Shown here: piece after piece, positions 43,780-51,663 of the stretch
Layout of the letters: each line of letters starts with the position of its first letter
Numbering within the stretch: position 1 is the first letter of the stretch
Source of the DNA: Weissella muntiaci
GTDB taxonomy: Bacteria > Bacillota > Bacilli > Lactobacillales > Lactobacillaceae
Assembly: GCF_008107635.1 (NCBI RefSeq)
Contig: NZ_SDGZ01000010.1
Span: forward strand, 1 to 64,000
Reading direction: 5' to 3'
DNA length: 64,000 nucleotides
Program-made: the position numbers and the translations under genes
The notes under the pieces: generated by a model
What the model was told of the DNA's origin: nothing
The model's database searches: none
Seen by the model: the letters and a program-made list of their open reading frames with translations, nothing else

Positions 43780-44523
43780 TTATTTAAAATATTGATTAAC
43801 TGAAGCCAACGCATGTTCAGCAAAGATCACTTTACCGTGCTCTGTTAATACCTCTGGCGAAATCGGAGTGACCTCACCATATTCTCGTGCTACTGCCATA
43901 ATATCCTGGATATCCGTTTGACGGGTTGCCGTACTAAACAAAAATTCGAGATAATATCGCGCATCCAGCTCATACAAAGTTGTACGTGCGGGGATACTCA
44001 TTGTTGTCTTAGCAAAACCAATTAGATGTTCAAAATCCTCGAACTTCATCATAATATGTGCTGTTGTTTGGGCAACTGTCTTATTCTTAACATCATCCAA
44101 CAATTCATCGACTGCTTCATTCTCTTCCACGGCCATTGTTTGCTTGACGTCTGGATGGGGTGCTTCTTGACCGTCACGATCAAGCAATTGCTCCAATAAG
44201 GCATCTGACACTTCGTCACTAGCGTCGGAAGCATCACGCTGTCCAAGCATCGAGTCCATTACACCATTAACCATATCTCGATCGTTCAAATTCTTCGATA
44301 TGAAAACCTCTAAGCCATTACGGTTAGGAAGGACTTGAAAGGTCACAGCCTCATTATTCTCAAAGTCGTGATCTACATCCACTTCTTCTAAAATACTGTA
44401 AAAGAAATGTTCGATCTCCTCTTGGTTGCCCAGAAGGTCGATCACTGACATACTACGCTCGGCCAAGTCTTCATTTGTAACAACCACCCGAATCGTGTCT
44501 TCATTAATACGTTCCATTTCCAT
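43780..44523 (-). CDS. mecA: Adapter protein MecA
   Basis: 247 residues from ATG 44523, giving the standard MEMERINEDTIRVVV N-terminus. The in-frame GTG at 44532 is less likely. An acidic linker (residues about 90-135) separates the N-terminal substrate-binding part from the C-terminal ClpC-binding domain (MMKFEDFEHLIGFAK and YYLEFLF). MecA delivers ComK/ComX-type factors and Spx to ClpCP. Spx is the next gene upstream. Confidence 0.93.
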   Translation of the reverse strand: MEMERINEDTIRVVVTNEDLAERSMSVIDLLGNQEEIEHFFYSILEEVDVDHDFENNEAVTFQVLPNRNGLEVFISKNLNDRDMVNGVMDSMLGQRDASDASDEVSDALLEQLLDRDGQEAPHPDVKQTMAVEENEAVDELLDDVKNKTVAQTTAHIMMKFEDFEHLIGFAKTTMSIPARTTLYELDARYYLEFLFSTATRQTDIQDIMAVAREYGEVTPISPEVLTEHGKVIFAEHALASVNQYFK

Positions 44524-44609
44524 GATGGGCACACCCCTTTCAGCTTAATTCAGTAAATACTTATTAGTAAGTATAACAAATTTTTAGTAAGTTGGCGTGT
44601 TTATATCCC

Positions 44610-45014
44610 TTAGGCATGCATATCAGCTAAATTGATGAAATCGTTTAGTGCTTCCTGACGAACTGTCCGTGGTAAGAAACAGCGAATTTCGTCCTCATTG
44701 TAACCAACTTGTAAACGTCGATCGTCAACCATCAGTGGTCGCTTCAATAATGTCGGCTCCTTCATTAATAGATCAATTAGCTCACTTAGCTTTAATTCAT
44801 CTAAATTTATATTCAACTTTTGGAATTGATTTGAACGTGTCGAAATTATTTCTTCGGTCCCATCCTCGGTCAACCGCAAAATCATCTTTAACTCATCACG
44901 AGTAAGCGGCTCCTTAAAAATATTACGTTCAATCATTGGGATTTGGTTGGCTTTTAGCCAGGCCAAGGCCTTTCTACATGAAGTACAACTTGGCGATGTG
45001 AAAATAGTGACCAT
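44610..45014 (-). CDS. spx: Redox-responsive regulator Spx
   Basis: 134 residues from ATG 45014 (GGAAGGAG upstream). The ArsC-like fold has the redox pair CTSC near residue 10, and [13 protein letters not shown] at the end. Spx binds the RNA polymerase alpha C-terminal domain under disulfide stress. A glycine-rich [10 protein letters not shown] region matches the family. Its neighbour MecA is a known route to Spx breakdown. Confidence 0.93.
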   Translation of the reverse strand: MVTIFTSPSCTSCRKALAWLKANQIPMIERNIFKEPLTRDELKMILRLTEDGTEEIISTRSNQFQKLNINLDELKLSELIDLLMKEPTLLKRPLMVDDRRLQVGYNEDEIRCFLPRTVRQEALNDFINLADMHA

Positions 45015-45248
45015 CCGAATACTCCTTCCATTGGTTTTCATTTGCGATTTATAATACTTTTATTATCATGGCAAGTTATGAAGAACCTTTGTCATTTTTG
45101 GCACTATTTTAATTCAAACTTGCGAATAATCAGCATTTTAATCAACGTATTTCCTACCAACTTCAAACATAGATTGGTTAAAGTTCGACTATTAAATATT
45201 CAGATTCTTCGAATAGAATTAAATAATAAACATACGGAGGTATTGACA

Positions 45249-45407
45249 ATGGCTGTCCTAATTCTGTTTATCGCTGTTACATTCATTTCACTTGGTATTA
45301 AAACGCAAATTACGAGTCGTATCGCTTATGGGACATGGCGCCTGTCTATACCACTAATTATTGGTCTGCTCTTGCTTCTCCTTGCCAGCTTTAGTTTTTT
45401 AATTTAA
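45249..45407 (+). CDS. Small two-helix membrane protein (52 residues)
   Basis: It starts at ATG 45249 behind CGGAGG and reads MAVLILFIAVTFISLGIK, a short polar loop (TQITSRIAYGTWRLS) and a second helix of mostly leucine. A longer frame to 45042 has no ribosome binding site. A terminator follows at once. Two hydrophobic helices and clear signals support a real gene. Function unknown. Confidence 0.65.
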   Translation: MAVLILFIAVTFISLGIKTQITSRIAYGTWRLSIPLIIGLLLLLLASFSFLI

Positions 45408-45446
45408 AAAAGGGATCTAACAATTTAAAATTGTCAGATCCCTTTC
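45407..45446. terminator. Bidirectional terminator
   Basis: AGGGATCT-ACAATTT pairs with AAATTGT-AGATCCCT with one mismatch and is flanked by A and T runs. Confidence 0.85.
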
Positions 45447-45457
45447 TCTTGGCTAAA

Positions 45458-46039
45458 TTAAGCTCCTAAAAGCGTCATTAAGCGTTTACGATTAATGATT
45501 AAAATCATTGTAATATCCAGGCTAATCAAATAAATCGGAAAGGCGATTGAAATAAAGTTCCAATCTGTTACTGCGAAAAAAGTTGTGCTAGCAGAAAAGA
45601 TCCCACCCATAAAGAAAATTGGGGTTTCCGTCTCCGGAAACTTCCAAGCCTTATATGCCGTTGGGACGGCCGCTAAACCGTCTGCAAGAATTGAGAACCA
45701 GATTGCCAAAACTGGATTCTTTGTCAACTGCCAAATCACCAATGCAAGGATCGAAACCGCTCCTACAATCAAATCAAAGCGACTAATATCCCAATAGGCA
45801 TCTTTGTTTAAAAATGATGCGATAAAAATTAATAAGGGCATGAATCCCGACATAAATACTGGAATAACTGACCAGGTGACTCCGTTTGAAATTGCTGCCA
45901 ATGTAGCAATCAAAGGTGCAATTGCCCACAATAGCCAAGTGACCTTATTTGGCTGAACCCGCCCTTTTAGGGTCGAATATATATAAAATGAACCGAACGA
46001 AAAGGAAACAACCGCCCCCACTAAAACTAAATATTGCAT
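45458..46039 (-). CDS. Integral membrane protein, PQ-loop-like
   Basis: 193 residues with about six or seven membrane segments. GRVQPNKVTWLLWAIAPLI and ADGLAAVPTAYKAWKFPET look like the two P-containing repeats of PQ-loop/SWEET-type proteins, which suggests a duplicated three-helix unit. GGAGGGG precedes ATG 46039. No substrate can be named. It is followed by a DUF1643 gene on the same strand upstream, and they may be co-transcribed. Confidence 0.55.
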   Translation of the reverse strand: MQYLVLVGAVVSFSFGSFYIYSTLKGRVQPNKVTWLLWAIAPLIATLAAISNGVTWSVIPVFMSGFMPLLIFIASFLNKDAYWDISRFDLIVGAVSILALVIWQLTKNPVLAIWFSILADGLAAVPTAYKAWKFPETETPIFFMGGIFSASTTFFAVTDWNFISIAFPIYLISLDITMILIINRKRLMTLLGA

Positions 46040-46060
46040 TACCCCTCCTTCTTAGATAAC

Positions 46061-46621
46061 CTACTCAAATAACTCCGCGTTTGAATAAGACAGATCATAC
46101 TCAAATCGTTGCGCATCTTTAAATGATAAATACAATGGATGATGTGGATTTCCACTCTTTAATTTAGCATAGCCATAGACGCTCACGTGTTCTTCACGAA
46201 ACAAATCCAAAACCGCATCTCGCCCCCGCAGTAATTGCTGTTGCTTTGGTACGCCCCACGCACCCCAAACTTCAGTAACATGATACTCACGAACGAAGGT
46301 TCTAATTGCCTTAATATTCCCCTCAATCAACCGCTCGTTAAGTGGATCAAGGTCGCTAGCATTCGTTGCTCGTTCGGGGTAAATACTAATTGTTGCCCAA
46401 CCATCATAATCATCTAACATCATCGAACGCCGGATGATCGTATTAACGGTCGCATCACTGACCCCAGCTTGCGCCTTGGACGGATTCATACCGAGGACAA
46501 CCAACATCTTCTCACCATAATGACCAAGAACATAACGATAGGGTTGATAAGTTTTTGGTACGATAAAATTTGGTTCTTGTCCTAATGGATACTTATGATT
46601 TTGTTTCGTGATCTTCGTCAT
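46061..46621 (-). CDS. DUF1643 protein
   Basis: 186 residues, cytoplasmic. LVVLGMNPSKAQAGVSDATVNTI near residue 40, then ATISIYPERATNASDLD and VWGAWGVPK, are the conserved blocks of DUF1643, a family without a proven function that often travels with mobile or accessory genes. ATG 46621 has AAGGAAG six bases upstream; ATG 46627 abuts it. The N/D/GAWG set suggests a nucleotide- or nucleic-acid-acting enzyme, but this is conjecture. Confidence 0.8.
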   Translation of the reverse strand: MTKITKQNHKYPLGQEPNFIVPKTYQPYRYVLGHYGEKMLVVLGMNPSKAQAGVSDATVNTIIRRSMMLDDYDGWATISIYPERATNASDLDPLNERLIEGNIKAIRTFVREYHVTEVWGAWGVPKQQQLLRGRDAVLDLFREEHVSVYGYAKLKSGNPHHPLYLSFKDAQRFEYDLSYSNAELFE

Positions 46622-46793
46622 AATCATCTTCCTTACTACTGCTTCGCTTCATGATAACACATCGCTTCACCTCTGTTATCACGATATTGTAAGCTAAACC
46701 ATATATTTGCGATGAAAGGCTTGCTTCCGCATCCAATTTGATAAATAATGTTATCTATATTCAGGAAACAGTTTTCTTGATTTCCCCAATATT

Positions 46794-46890
46794 GCAGCAA
46801 GCCACTTCAAACTATATCACTACAATTATTCTTCTTTGTCTGGTCAGGCGGGTGAGCATAATTTAAAATGATAGTGGCTTGTTGCTTTTT
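46794..46890 (+). other. Long-loop inverted repeat ending in a T run
   Basis: GCAGCAAGCCACT (46794-46806) pairs with AGTGGCTTGTTGC (46873-46885), with one G-T wobble, around a 66-base loop, and TTTTTTTG follows. No coding frame uses it. It looks like the 3' end of a rightward small RNA or a leader attenuator about 130 bases before the DUF1361 gene. The remaining bases 46622-46793 and 46891-47017 show nothing else clear. Confidence 0.4.
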
Positions 46891-47017
46891 TTGTCAAATT
46901 TCTTTTTCAAAAAGCCTGCAACATTAAGTTTATTCTTAGAAAAGAACATTCAACTTTCCCAGCTAACTAATATCAGCTATACTAAATAATATTTACATTA
47001 AGTTAAGGGGGAACACC

Positions 47018-47656
47018 ATGCAGCCAATCCTTAAAAAACATGCCGCACTTTTAATCAACTTGACTACACTAATACTAATTATTTTTATCTACTACTCTGG
47101 TTCGCGCTACCAATTTCTAATTACTAATCTTGGCTTAGCTTTGATCCCATTCAACCTCAGTCTTATGGCTCGGCGACTTCCCCATAAGTATTTGCAAATC
47201 CCCTTGGCCTTAATCTGGCTAATTTTTTACCCTAATACAACGTATATGCTGACAGACTTTAGTCATTTATCATCAATTGGTACCGGCTTGGCCACACCCT
47301 TTCAGTACTATAATTATTCGATCTTAACTGGTAGCATCATCCTTGCTGTAATCATTGGTTTGATTAGCATGGAGATCATCGTAAACGTCCTGGTTAAGAA
47401 TGTTCTTTTAAAAACCCTTAGTTACACGGTACTTAGTTTTATCTCAGCCTTCGCCATCTATATTGGCCGGTTTATGCGTTTGAACTCTAGTGACTTATTG
47501 CTCAATCCCAGTCGTACACTTCAAGTAATTCTTTCGGCCAACGAAAGAGACTTGCTCATCTTCGTATTTTGCTTTGCACTCTTACAACTATTCTTAATCT
47601 TTATTTTCAAGTTAGCCGTTGACTATGCTACAACTAATTTGAACGAAATCAATTAA
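47018..47656 (+). CDS. DUF1361 membrane protein
   Basis: 212 residues with six or seven hydrophobic segments. NLGLALIPFNLSLMARR, WLIFYPNTTYMLTDFSHL and GRFMRLNSSDLL are the conserved blocks of DUF1361. Function of the family is unknown. ATG 47018 has AAGGGGG at suitable spacing, and a terminator follows, so this is a single-gene unit. Confidence 0.85.
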   Translation: MQPILKKHAALLINLTTLILIIFIYYSGSRYQFLITNLGLALIPFNLSLMARRLPHKYLQIPLALIWLIFYPNTTYMLTDFSHLSSIGTGLATPFQYYNYSILTGSIILAVIIGLISMEIIVNVLVKNVLLKTLSYTVLSFISAFAIYIGRFMRLNSSDLLLNPSRTLQVILSANERDLLIFVFCFALLQLFLIFIFKLAVDYATTNLNEIN

Positions 47657-47663
47657 TATACAT

Positions 47664-47711
47664 AAAAAGAGGCGCAACCATGAACCAATGTTCAAAGTTG
47701 CGCCTCTTTTT
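47664..47711. terminator. Bidirectional terminator after the DUF1361 gene
   Basis: AAAAAGAGGCGCAAC pairs perfectly with GTTGCGCCTCTTTTT. Confidence 0.9.
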
Positions 47712-47720
47712 GAGAGTTAA

Positions 47721-47825
47721 TTAAAACCAGCCGAAAAACAAGCCCATTACAATTAATCCGACCACAATTACGATTAAAAGTAGGCTTGTCATCCAATTTT
47801 CACGATCCCCAAACCAATCTTTCAT
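47721..47825 (-). CDS. Very small membrane protein (34 residues)
   Basis: It reads MKDWFGDRENWMTS and then one hydrophobic helix (LLLIVIVVGLIVMGLFFGWF) to the stop. ATG 47825 follows GGGGGAG, and the convergent terminator at 47664-47711 begins ten bases after the stop. A single-helix protein of this sort, with a charged cytoplasmic start, is credible. Function unknown. Confidence 0.65.
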   Translation of the reverse strand: MKDWFGDRENWMTSLLLIVIVVGLIVMGLFFGWF

Positions 47826-48127
47826 ATGCTCCCCCTATATCAATATCTGTGATTATCATATTCAATCATCGTTACCTATATTACAACAGTTCCGAGTCCA
47901 AGTTGCAAGCGTTTTCAATTAATTGATTTTATCATACTCATACAGAAAAAAAGACACAAAATTAATGTTTGAGATTACGACTCTACTAACTAAAAAAGCA
48001 TCCTTACACTCCTTTAAAATAAAGGTTTGCAAGGATACTTTGGATGCCACCGACAGGAATCGACAAGAATATTCCTACTTAATTATAAATGGGACTCAGA
48101 AACGATTTATAGTAACTATTTAGGACT

Positions 48128-48150
48128 GACCCCGATTCGGGTCTTTTTTT
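48128..48150 (+). terminator. Short rightward terminator
   Basis: GACCC/GGGTC with a 6-base loop followed by seven T. It ends something transcribed from 47830-48127, where I see no good gene; see the tRNA-like remnant reported in the findings. Confidence 0.6.
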
Positions 48151-48253
48151 ATTGTCCTTCAACTTTTTGTCCTGCAATCTTTTTTTTTAATTCTTTAATA
48201 TCTTGGTGACGAAATTTCGATGATTGAGAGTTTGTAGCTTCGATATTACAAAT
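48149..48253 (-). pseudogene. Possible protein remnant or gene with a non-standard start
   Basis: An open frame without ATG, GTG or TTG encodes about 34 protein-like residues including SKFRHQDIKELKKKIAG. It follows a strong AGAGGGGG box whose correct distance falls on an ATT codon. It may be the tail of a decayed gene or a small gene starting at ATT. Low confidence. Confidence 0.2.
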
Positions 48254-48320
48254 ATCTAGCTTCCCCCTCTTCTATGTCTTCCATGGTTCGTACAAGATTT
48301 TTTCGTAATTTATGCTTATG

Positions 48321-48356
48321 AAAAAACACCTAAATGGTGAATACCAATTTAAGTGT
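48321..48356 (-). terminator. Terminator after the thioester adhesin
   Basis: ACACTTAAAT and ATTTAGGTGT arms, then TTTTTT on the minus strand. Confidence 0.8.
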
Positions 48357-48365
48357 CATTTTTAA

Positions 48366-50198
48366 TTATTTAGTCTCTTTTTTAAATGCAAATACTGATA
48401 ATCCGATAATGACAACTAATCCTAGAATACTTAACCATGCCGTAGCTACCATGCCGGTATTTGGTAATTCTGAAACTGCTTTTACATTAACCGTTTGACC
48501 TGAATCGTTAATATCTGCGTGTGTAGCAATAACAGATCCATCAGTTTCTAAATTTTCGAATACAACTAAATCTTTCCCACCGAGATTTGAGGCATCAAAG
48601 TTGAACTCAACATTTACCGATCCATCTACCGCAGTAGCCAAGAATGTTGCAGTTCCAGTTATCTCTTGCCCGTTTATAACCAATGGAGTATTTGTACTCT
48701 TATCCATCAATTTACCACTAACTGTATAACGCTGACCCGGGGTCAGATTTGTATATTCAACTTTATCAACAATCGTAACATTGTTGGTTGCGTCAATGGA
48801 CTTATCCCCGTCCATTTTATCGGTAGCTGTTGTGCGAATCGATGGCATTGTTGGTTGATTTGGCTTAACTGAGACGGTTTGCCCAACATCATTCATGTCT
48901 TCATGAACTGCAACTACACTACCGTTAATCGCCAACTTTTCAAATACAACTAAATCTTTTCCTGCCAGATTAGATGCATCAAAATTGAAGATTACATCAA
49001 CCGTCCCGTTTACAGAGGTGGGAATAAAGTCTTTACTAGTAGTAATTGTTTTTCCATTTACTATTAGCTCCTTACCCGTAGTTTTGTCCATCAAGGTACC
49101 GGTAACTTGATATGATTCCCCTGGAGTTAGATTAGTATAAGAAACACTATCTTTAATTGATACATTATTTGAATGTTCAATATCTTTATCGCCATCAGAA
49201 TTATCCACTGCTGTTGTATGAATCTCTGGTACCGCTGGAACTTCTGTACTCCAGTTAAATGGCGCTTTAGCTACTTCATCTTTTCCAACAGTCTTATCTC
49301 CAATAACGAGGGCCTGTTGTTGACCAGCACTCGGACGATCATACTTCATAAATGTGAACTCTGTTGTTCCACCAGTAGCAATAAGTGTTGCTGAATTTGT
49401 AGCAGTCCCACTTGGAATATTTAAGGTGATTGTTGATGGAACATCAACTTCAGGACCTTCTGTTGAAGAAATATTTGTTGTCTTTCCGTCAACCGTTACC
49501 GTTGCCCCTGATACGTCCTTGTCGAGAGTCAATTTAGCTTTTCCTGTTAAATCGTGTGGAGCAGCCAACTTAAACATTTGCGAATGAGAATCATCCGTTG
49601 ATGTTTTTGTCAAAGTAATGCTTAGATCTTCATCGACCCATTTGCTTAAATTCTCTGTTGCAGCGGCCAATTGAGGGTTCGTGATCGTAAACTTGCTCAT
49701 ATCCTCTGTAGGAATAATTTTATGAACCATCCATTGGGTAGCAGTAAAGGCATCAATGTTGCTTAATGTAGTGACCCCCTGCCCCTTATACACAGTTGTT
49801 CCAATCTCAGTATAGCCAAGCTTCAATAAATTGCTTAACTCTTTCTTTTGGGTGTTTGTTAAGTCATCGACCGGATTAGATTCACCATCTGGGGTCATTT
49901 CACTGAAGTTTAGGCAATATGCTAATGAATTATCCGTTATATTCTTGAATTTTTGTCCATTCCATTCGTTTCCATCCTGATCCTTCGCGAATCCAGTTAT
50001 AATACCATTGTTGTCGATATTAAGATAGCTTCCGCCCGTAGAAATACCATCAGACCATGTGCCATTACTCCAAGTCACAGGTTCAAATTGCTTCGTCCCC
50101 GTTAAGTCGGCGGCACTTACTTTTGCACCAGTTAACGGAGAGATAAGAACTTGAGCCAATACAATCGCTGTTCCGGCTACTCCAAACCACTTTTTCAT
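48366..50198 (-). CDS. LPNTG surface adhesin with an N-terminal thioester domain and two VaFE-like repeats
   Basis: 610 residues from ATG 50198 (GGGAG upstream). A signal peptide ends near VSA-AD. The first globular domain has AYCLNFSE (Cys about 95) and FTATQWMVHK (Gln about 155), the Cys and Gln that form the internal thioester of Gram-positive TED adhesins, which bind covalently to host amines. Two homologous repeats follow (from PEIHTTAVDNSDGD and from PSIRTTATDKMDGD), each ending in GKDLVVFE, the glutamate expected for an intramolecular isopeptide bond. The end is LPNTG, a hydrophobic helix and KKETK, a canonical sortase A signal. The gene is monocistronic. Confidence 0.88.
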   Translation of the reverse strand: MKKWFGVAGTAIVLAQVLISPLTGAKVSAADLTGTKQFEPVTWSNGTWSDGISTGGSYLNIDNNGIITGFAKDQDGNEWNGQKFKNITDNSLAYCLNFSEMTPDGESNPVDDLTNTQKKELSNLLKLGYTEIGTTVYKGQGVTTLSNIDAFTATQWMVHKIIPTEDMSKFTITNPQLAAATENLSKWVDEDLSITLTKTSTDDSHSQMFKLAAPHDLTGKAKLTLDKDVSGATVTVDGKTTNISSTEGPEVDVPSTITLNIPSGTATNSATLIATGGTTEFTFMKYDRPSAGQQQALVIGDKTVGKDEVAKAPFNWSTEVPAVPEIHTTAVDNSDGDKDIEHSNNVSIKDSVSYTNLTPGESYQVTGTLMDKTTGKELIVNGKTITTSKDFIPTSVNGTVDVIFNFDASNLAGKDLVVFEKLAINGSVVAVHEDMNDVGQTVSVKPNQPTMPSIRTTATDKMDGDKSIDATNNVTIVDKVEYTNLTPGQRYTVSGKLMDKSTNTPLVINGQEITGTATFLATAVDGSVNVEFNFDASNLGGKDLVVFENLETDGSVIATHADINDSGQTVNVKAVSELPNTGMVATAWLSILGLVVIIGLSVFAFKKETK

Positions 50199-50395
50199 AA
50201 TAAAACCACTCCCAAAATTATTAGAACGAACGTTCAAACAATATTCTATAACTTAACTGATGCTTAATCAAGCAAAAAAAGACCAGCTAATAATAAATTA
50301 GCCTAGCAACACTTCAATATTCATACTTGATTAAGTGCTAAATTGCATGTACAATTTATTTGTGAAATGTTTAACAATTCCGAAAGGGGATTCAC

Positions 50396-50602
50396 ATGCC
50401 AACTACTACTAAAGAAGAGACGTACTATCGCCTAGCATCAGATATATTGAGGATGAAAATTATCAATGTTCATGCCGCTGTTAAACTAACAGGACTAAGC
50501 AGGGACGAGGTAATCAATTTTGTTATCAAGAATGACTACCTCCGTCTATATGACGAAGTTAATGAGGTGTGGTACAACGAAAGCACCGAGGGACATTGCT
50601 AA
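50396..50602 (+). CDS. Small protein of unknown function, helical
   Basis: 68 residues with no membrane segment. The AAVKLTGLSRDEVINFVIKN stretch looks like a helix-turn-helix-like or short helical hairpin. ATG 50396 follows GAAAGGGG at good spacing and a hairpin terminator follows, so it is probably expressed on its own. It may be a DNA-binding regulator, but the evidence is thin. Confidence 0.6.
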   Translation: MPTTTKEETYYRLASDILRMKIINVHAAVKLTGLSRDEVINFVIKNDYLRLYDEVNEVWYNESTEGHC

Positions 50603-50633
50603 TTATATGTATTGTTCCAAGTCATTCTTAAAT

Positions 50634-50680
50634 CAAAAAACACCTCTAAACGGAAATTGATCTGCTTAGGGGTATTTTGA
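50634..50680 (+). terminator. Terminator after the 68-residue gene
   Basis: ACACCTCTAA/TTAGGGGTAT arms with G-T pairing and a T-rich end. Confidence 0.6.
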
Positions 50681-50795
50681 TATGAAATAAATAAAAAATG
50701 AACTATCTTGCTTTTTTTTCCGTTTAAATCTTACACTCAACATAGGCGAACTTCAGCCAAATTGATTCACCATTCATTTCAATTTGAATAAGTAA

Positions 50796-50815
50796 AACGC
50801 CGACATGTAGGCGTT
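50796..50815 (-). terminator. Terminator after tRNA-Leu
   Basis: AACGCC/GGCGTT stem with an 8-base loop then TTACTT on the minus strand; modest. Confidence 0.5.
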
Positions 50816-50863
50816 TGTGCCTATATATCAGCGTTTGCTCAATTTATTGAAAATGCCCTAGAA

Positions 50864-50947
50864 TGCCGCCGACAGGAATCGAACCTGCACGGGAATAATC
50901 CCACACCGACCTGAACGGTGCGCGTCTGCCAGTTCCGCCACGGCGGC
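50864..50947 (-). tRNA. tRNA-Leu (anticodon CAG)
   Basis: 84 bases with acceptor GCCGCCG/CGGCGGC, anticodon arm CACCG-TTCAGGT-CGGTG, a long variable arm (GTGGGATTATTCCCGT) and T arm CAGG-TTCGATT-CCTG. Confidence 0.94.
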
Positions 50948-51011
50948 TTTAACAACAGTCCTATTCTATCAAAAAATGGAACCGTTGCCTAGTAAAATCT
51001 GACTTACTGAA

Positions 51012-51518
51012 TTAAGCTTTCGTGAAAGCTGCAAAACTATAACTTGCTCGACGCAAATTATAACTTGCATTGGCTCCTTCATAACGCTTCATTGGGAAAT
51101 CGTCTTCTTGTGACCAAGCTTCCCACTGCCCCTTTGTATTCCAAGTTGACAGTAATACTAACTGATGATCATTATTGGTCCGTTGTAGCAAAAACGATGA
51201 CAGACCGCCATGTAAGTTTCCTTGGCTCAAAAATGCTTCATAACGTCTGATGAAGTTATCACGTTCTTGATCGTTCAACGTAATAAAGCTAAACATCAAC
51301 CACCCACGCAATTCTTCATCAGCACCAGCAGATGATAATACCTTGTAAGATGTTGGCATAGCAAAAGCTGATTTCGAATCATCAGTTAACTCAATCAACA
51401 TTCCGCGCAAGTGATCACTATCGTCAATGCTTAAATGAATTGGGCGATCCAAGTGCTTGCTACGAATTTCATTTAAAACTTCTCGTGTACCAAAAGTAGT
51501 ATGAATGTAACGTGTCAT
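51012..51518 (-). CDS. ABM-like (monooxygenase/heme-degrading fold) protein
   Basis: 168 residues. The C-terminal half has WLMFSFITLNDQERDNFIRRYEAF, then VLLSTWNTKGQWEAW, which is the dimeric ferredoxin-like ABM pattern seen in LAB proteins annotated as antibiotic biosynthesis monooxygenase. The N-terminal 65 residues are less conserved. Catalytic residues cannot be named, so enzyme activity is unproven. GGAGG precedes ATG 51518. It has no close operon partner. Confidence 0.6.
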   Translation of the reverse strand: MTRYIHTTFGTREVLNEIRSKHLDRPIHLSIDDSDHLRGMLIELTDDSKSAFAMPTSYKVLSSAGADEELRGWLMFSFITLNDQERDNFIRRYEAFLSQGNLHGGLSSFLLQRTNNDHQLVLLSTWNTKGQWEAWSQEDDFPMKRYEGANASYNLRRASYSFAAFTKA

Positions 51519-51629
51519 AGTAGTACCTCCTACATGTCCTATTGTATATTATAGGCTTTTTCCTTACAAAAAGCAGGCAGATTCTTTTTTTATCTATACT
51601 CTCTTCATGTTTTGCGCATAACTGGCACT

Positions 51630-51660
51630 AAAAAAACTGGGATGAATATTCATCCCAGTT
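51630..51660. terminator. Terminator after the CPBP gene
   Basis: AACTGGGATGAAT/ATTCATCCCAGTT is a perfect 26-bp palindrome, followed by a T run on the minus strand. Confidence 0.88.
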
Positions 51661-51663
51661 TAC

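Noticed and set aside
47923-48123. Rightward 66-residue frame with a lysine-rich sequence
   Set aside because: No ribosome binding site at either in-frame ATG, and it crosses the tRNA-like fragment; treated as part of a degraded region.
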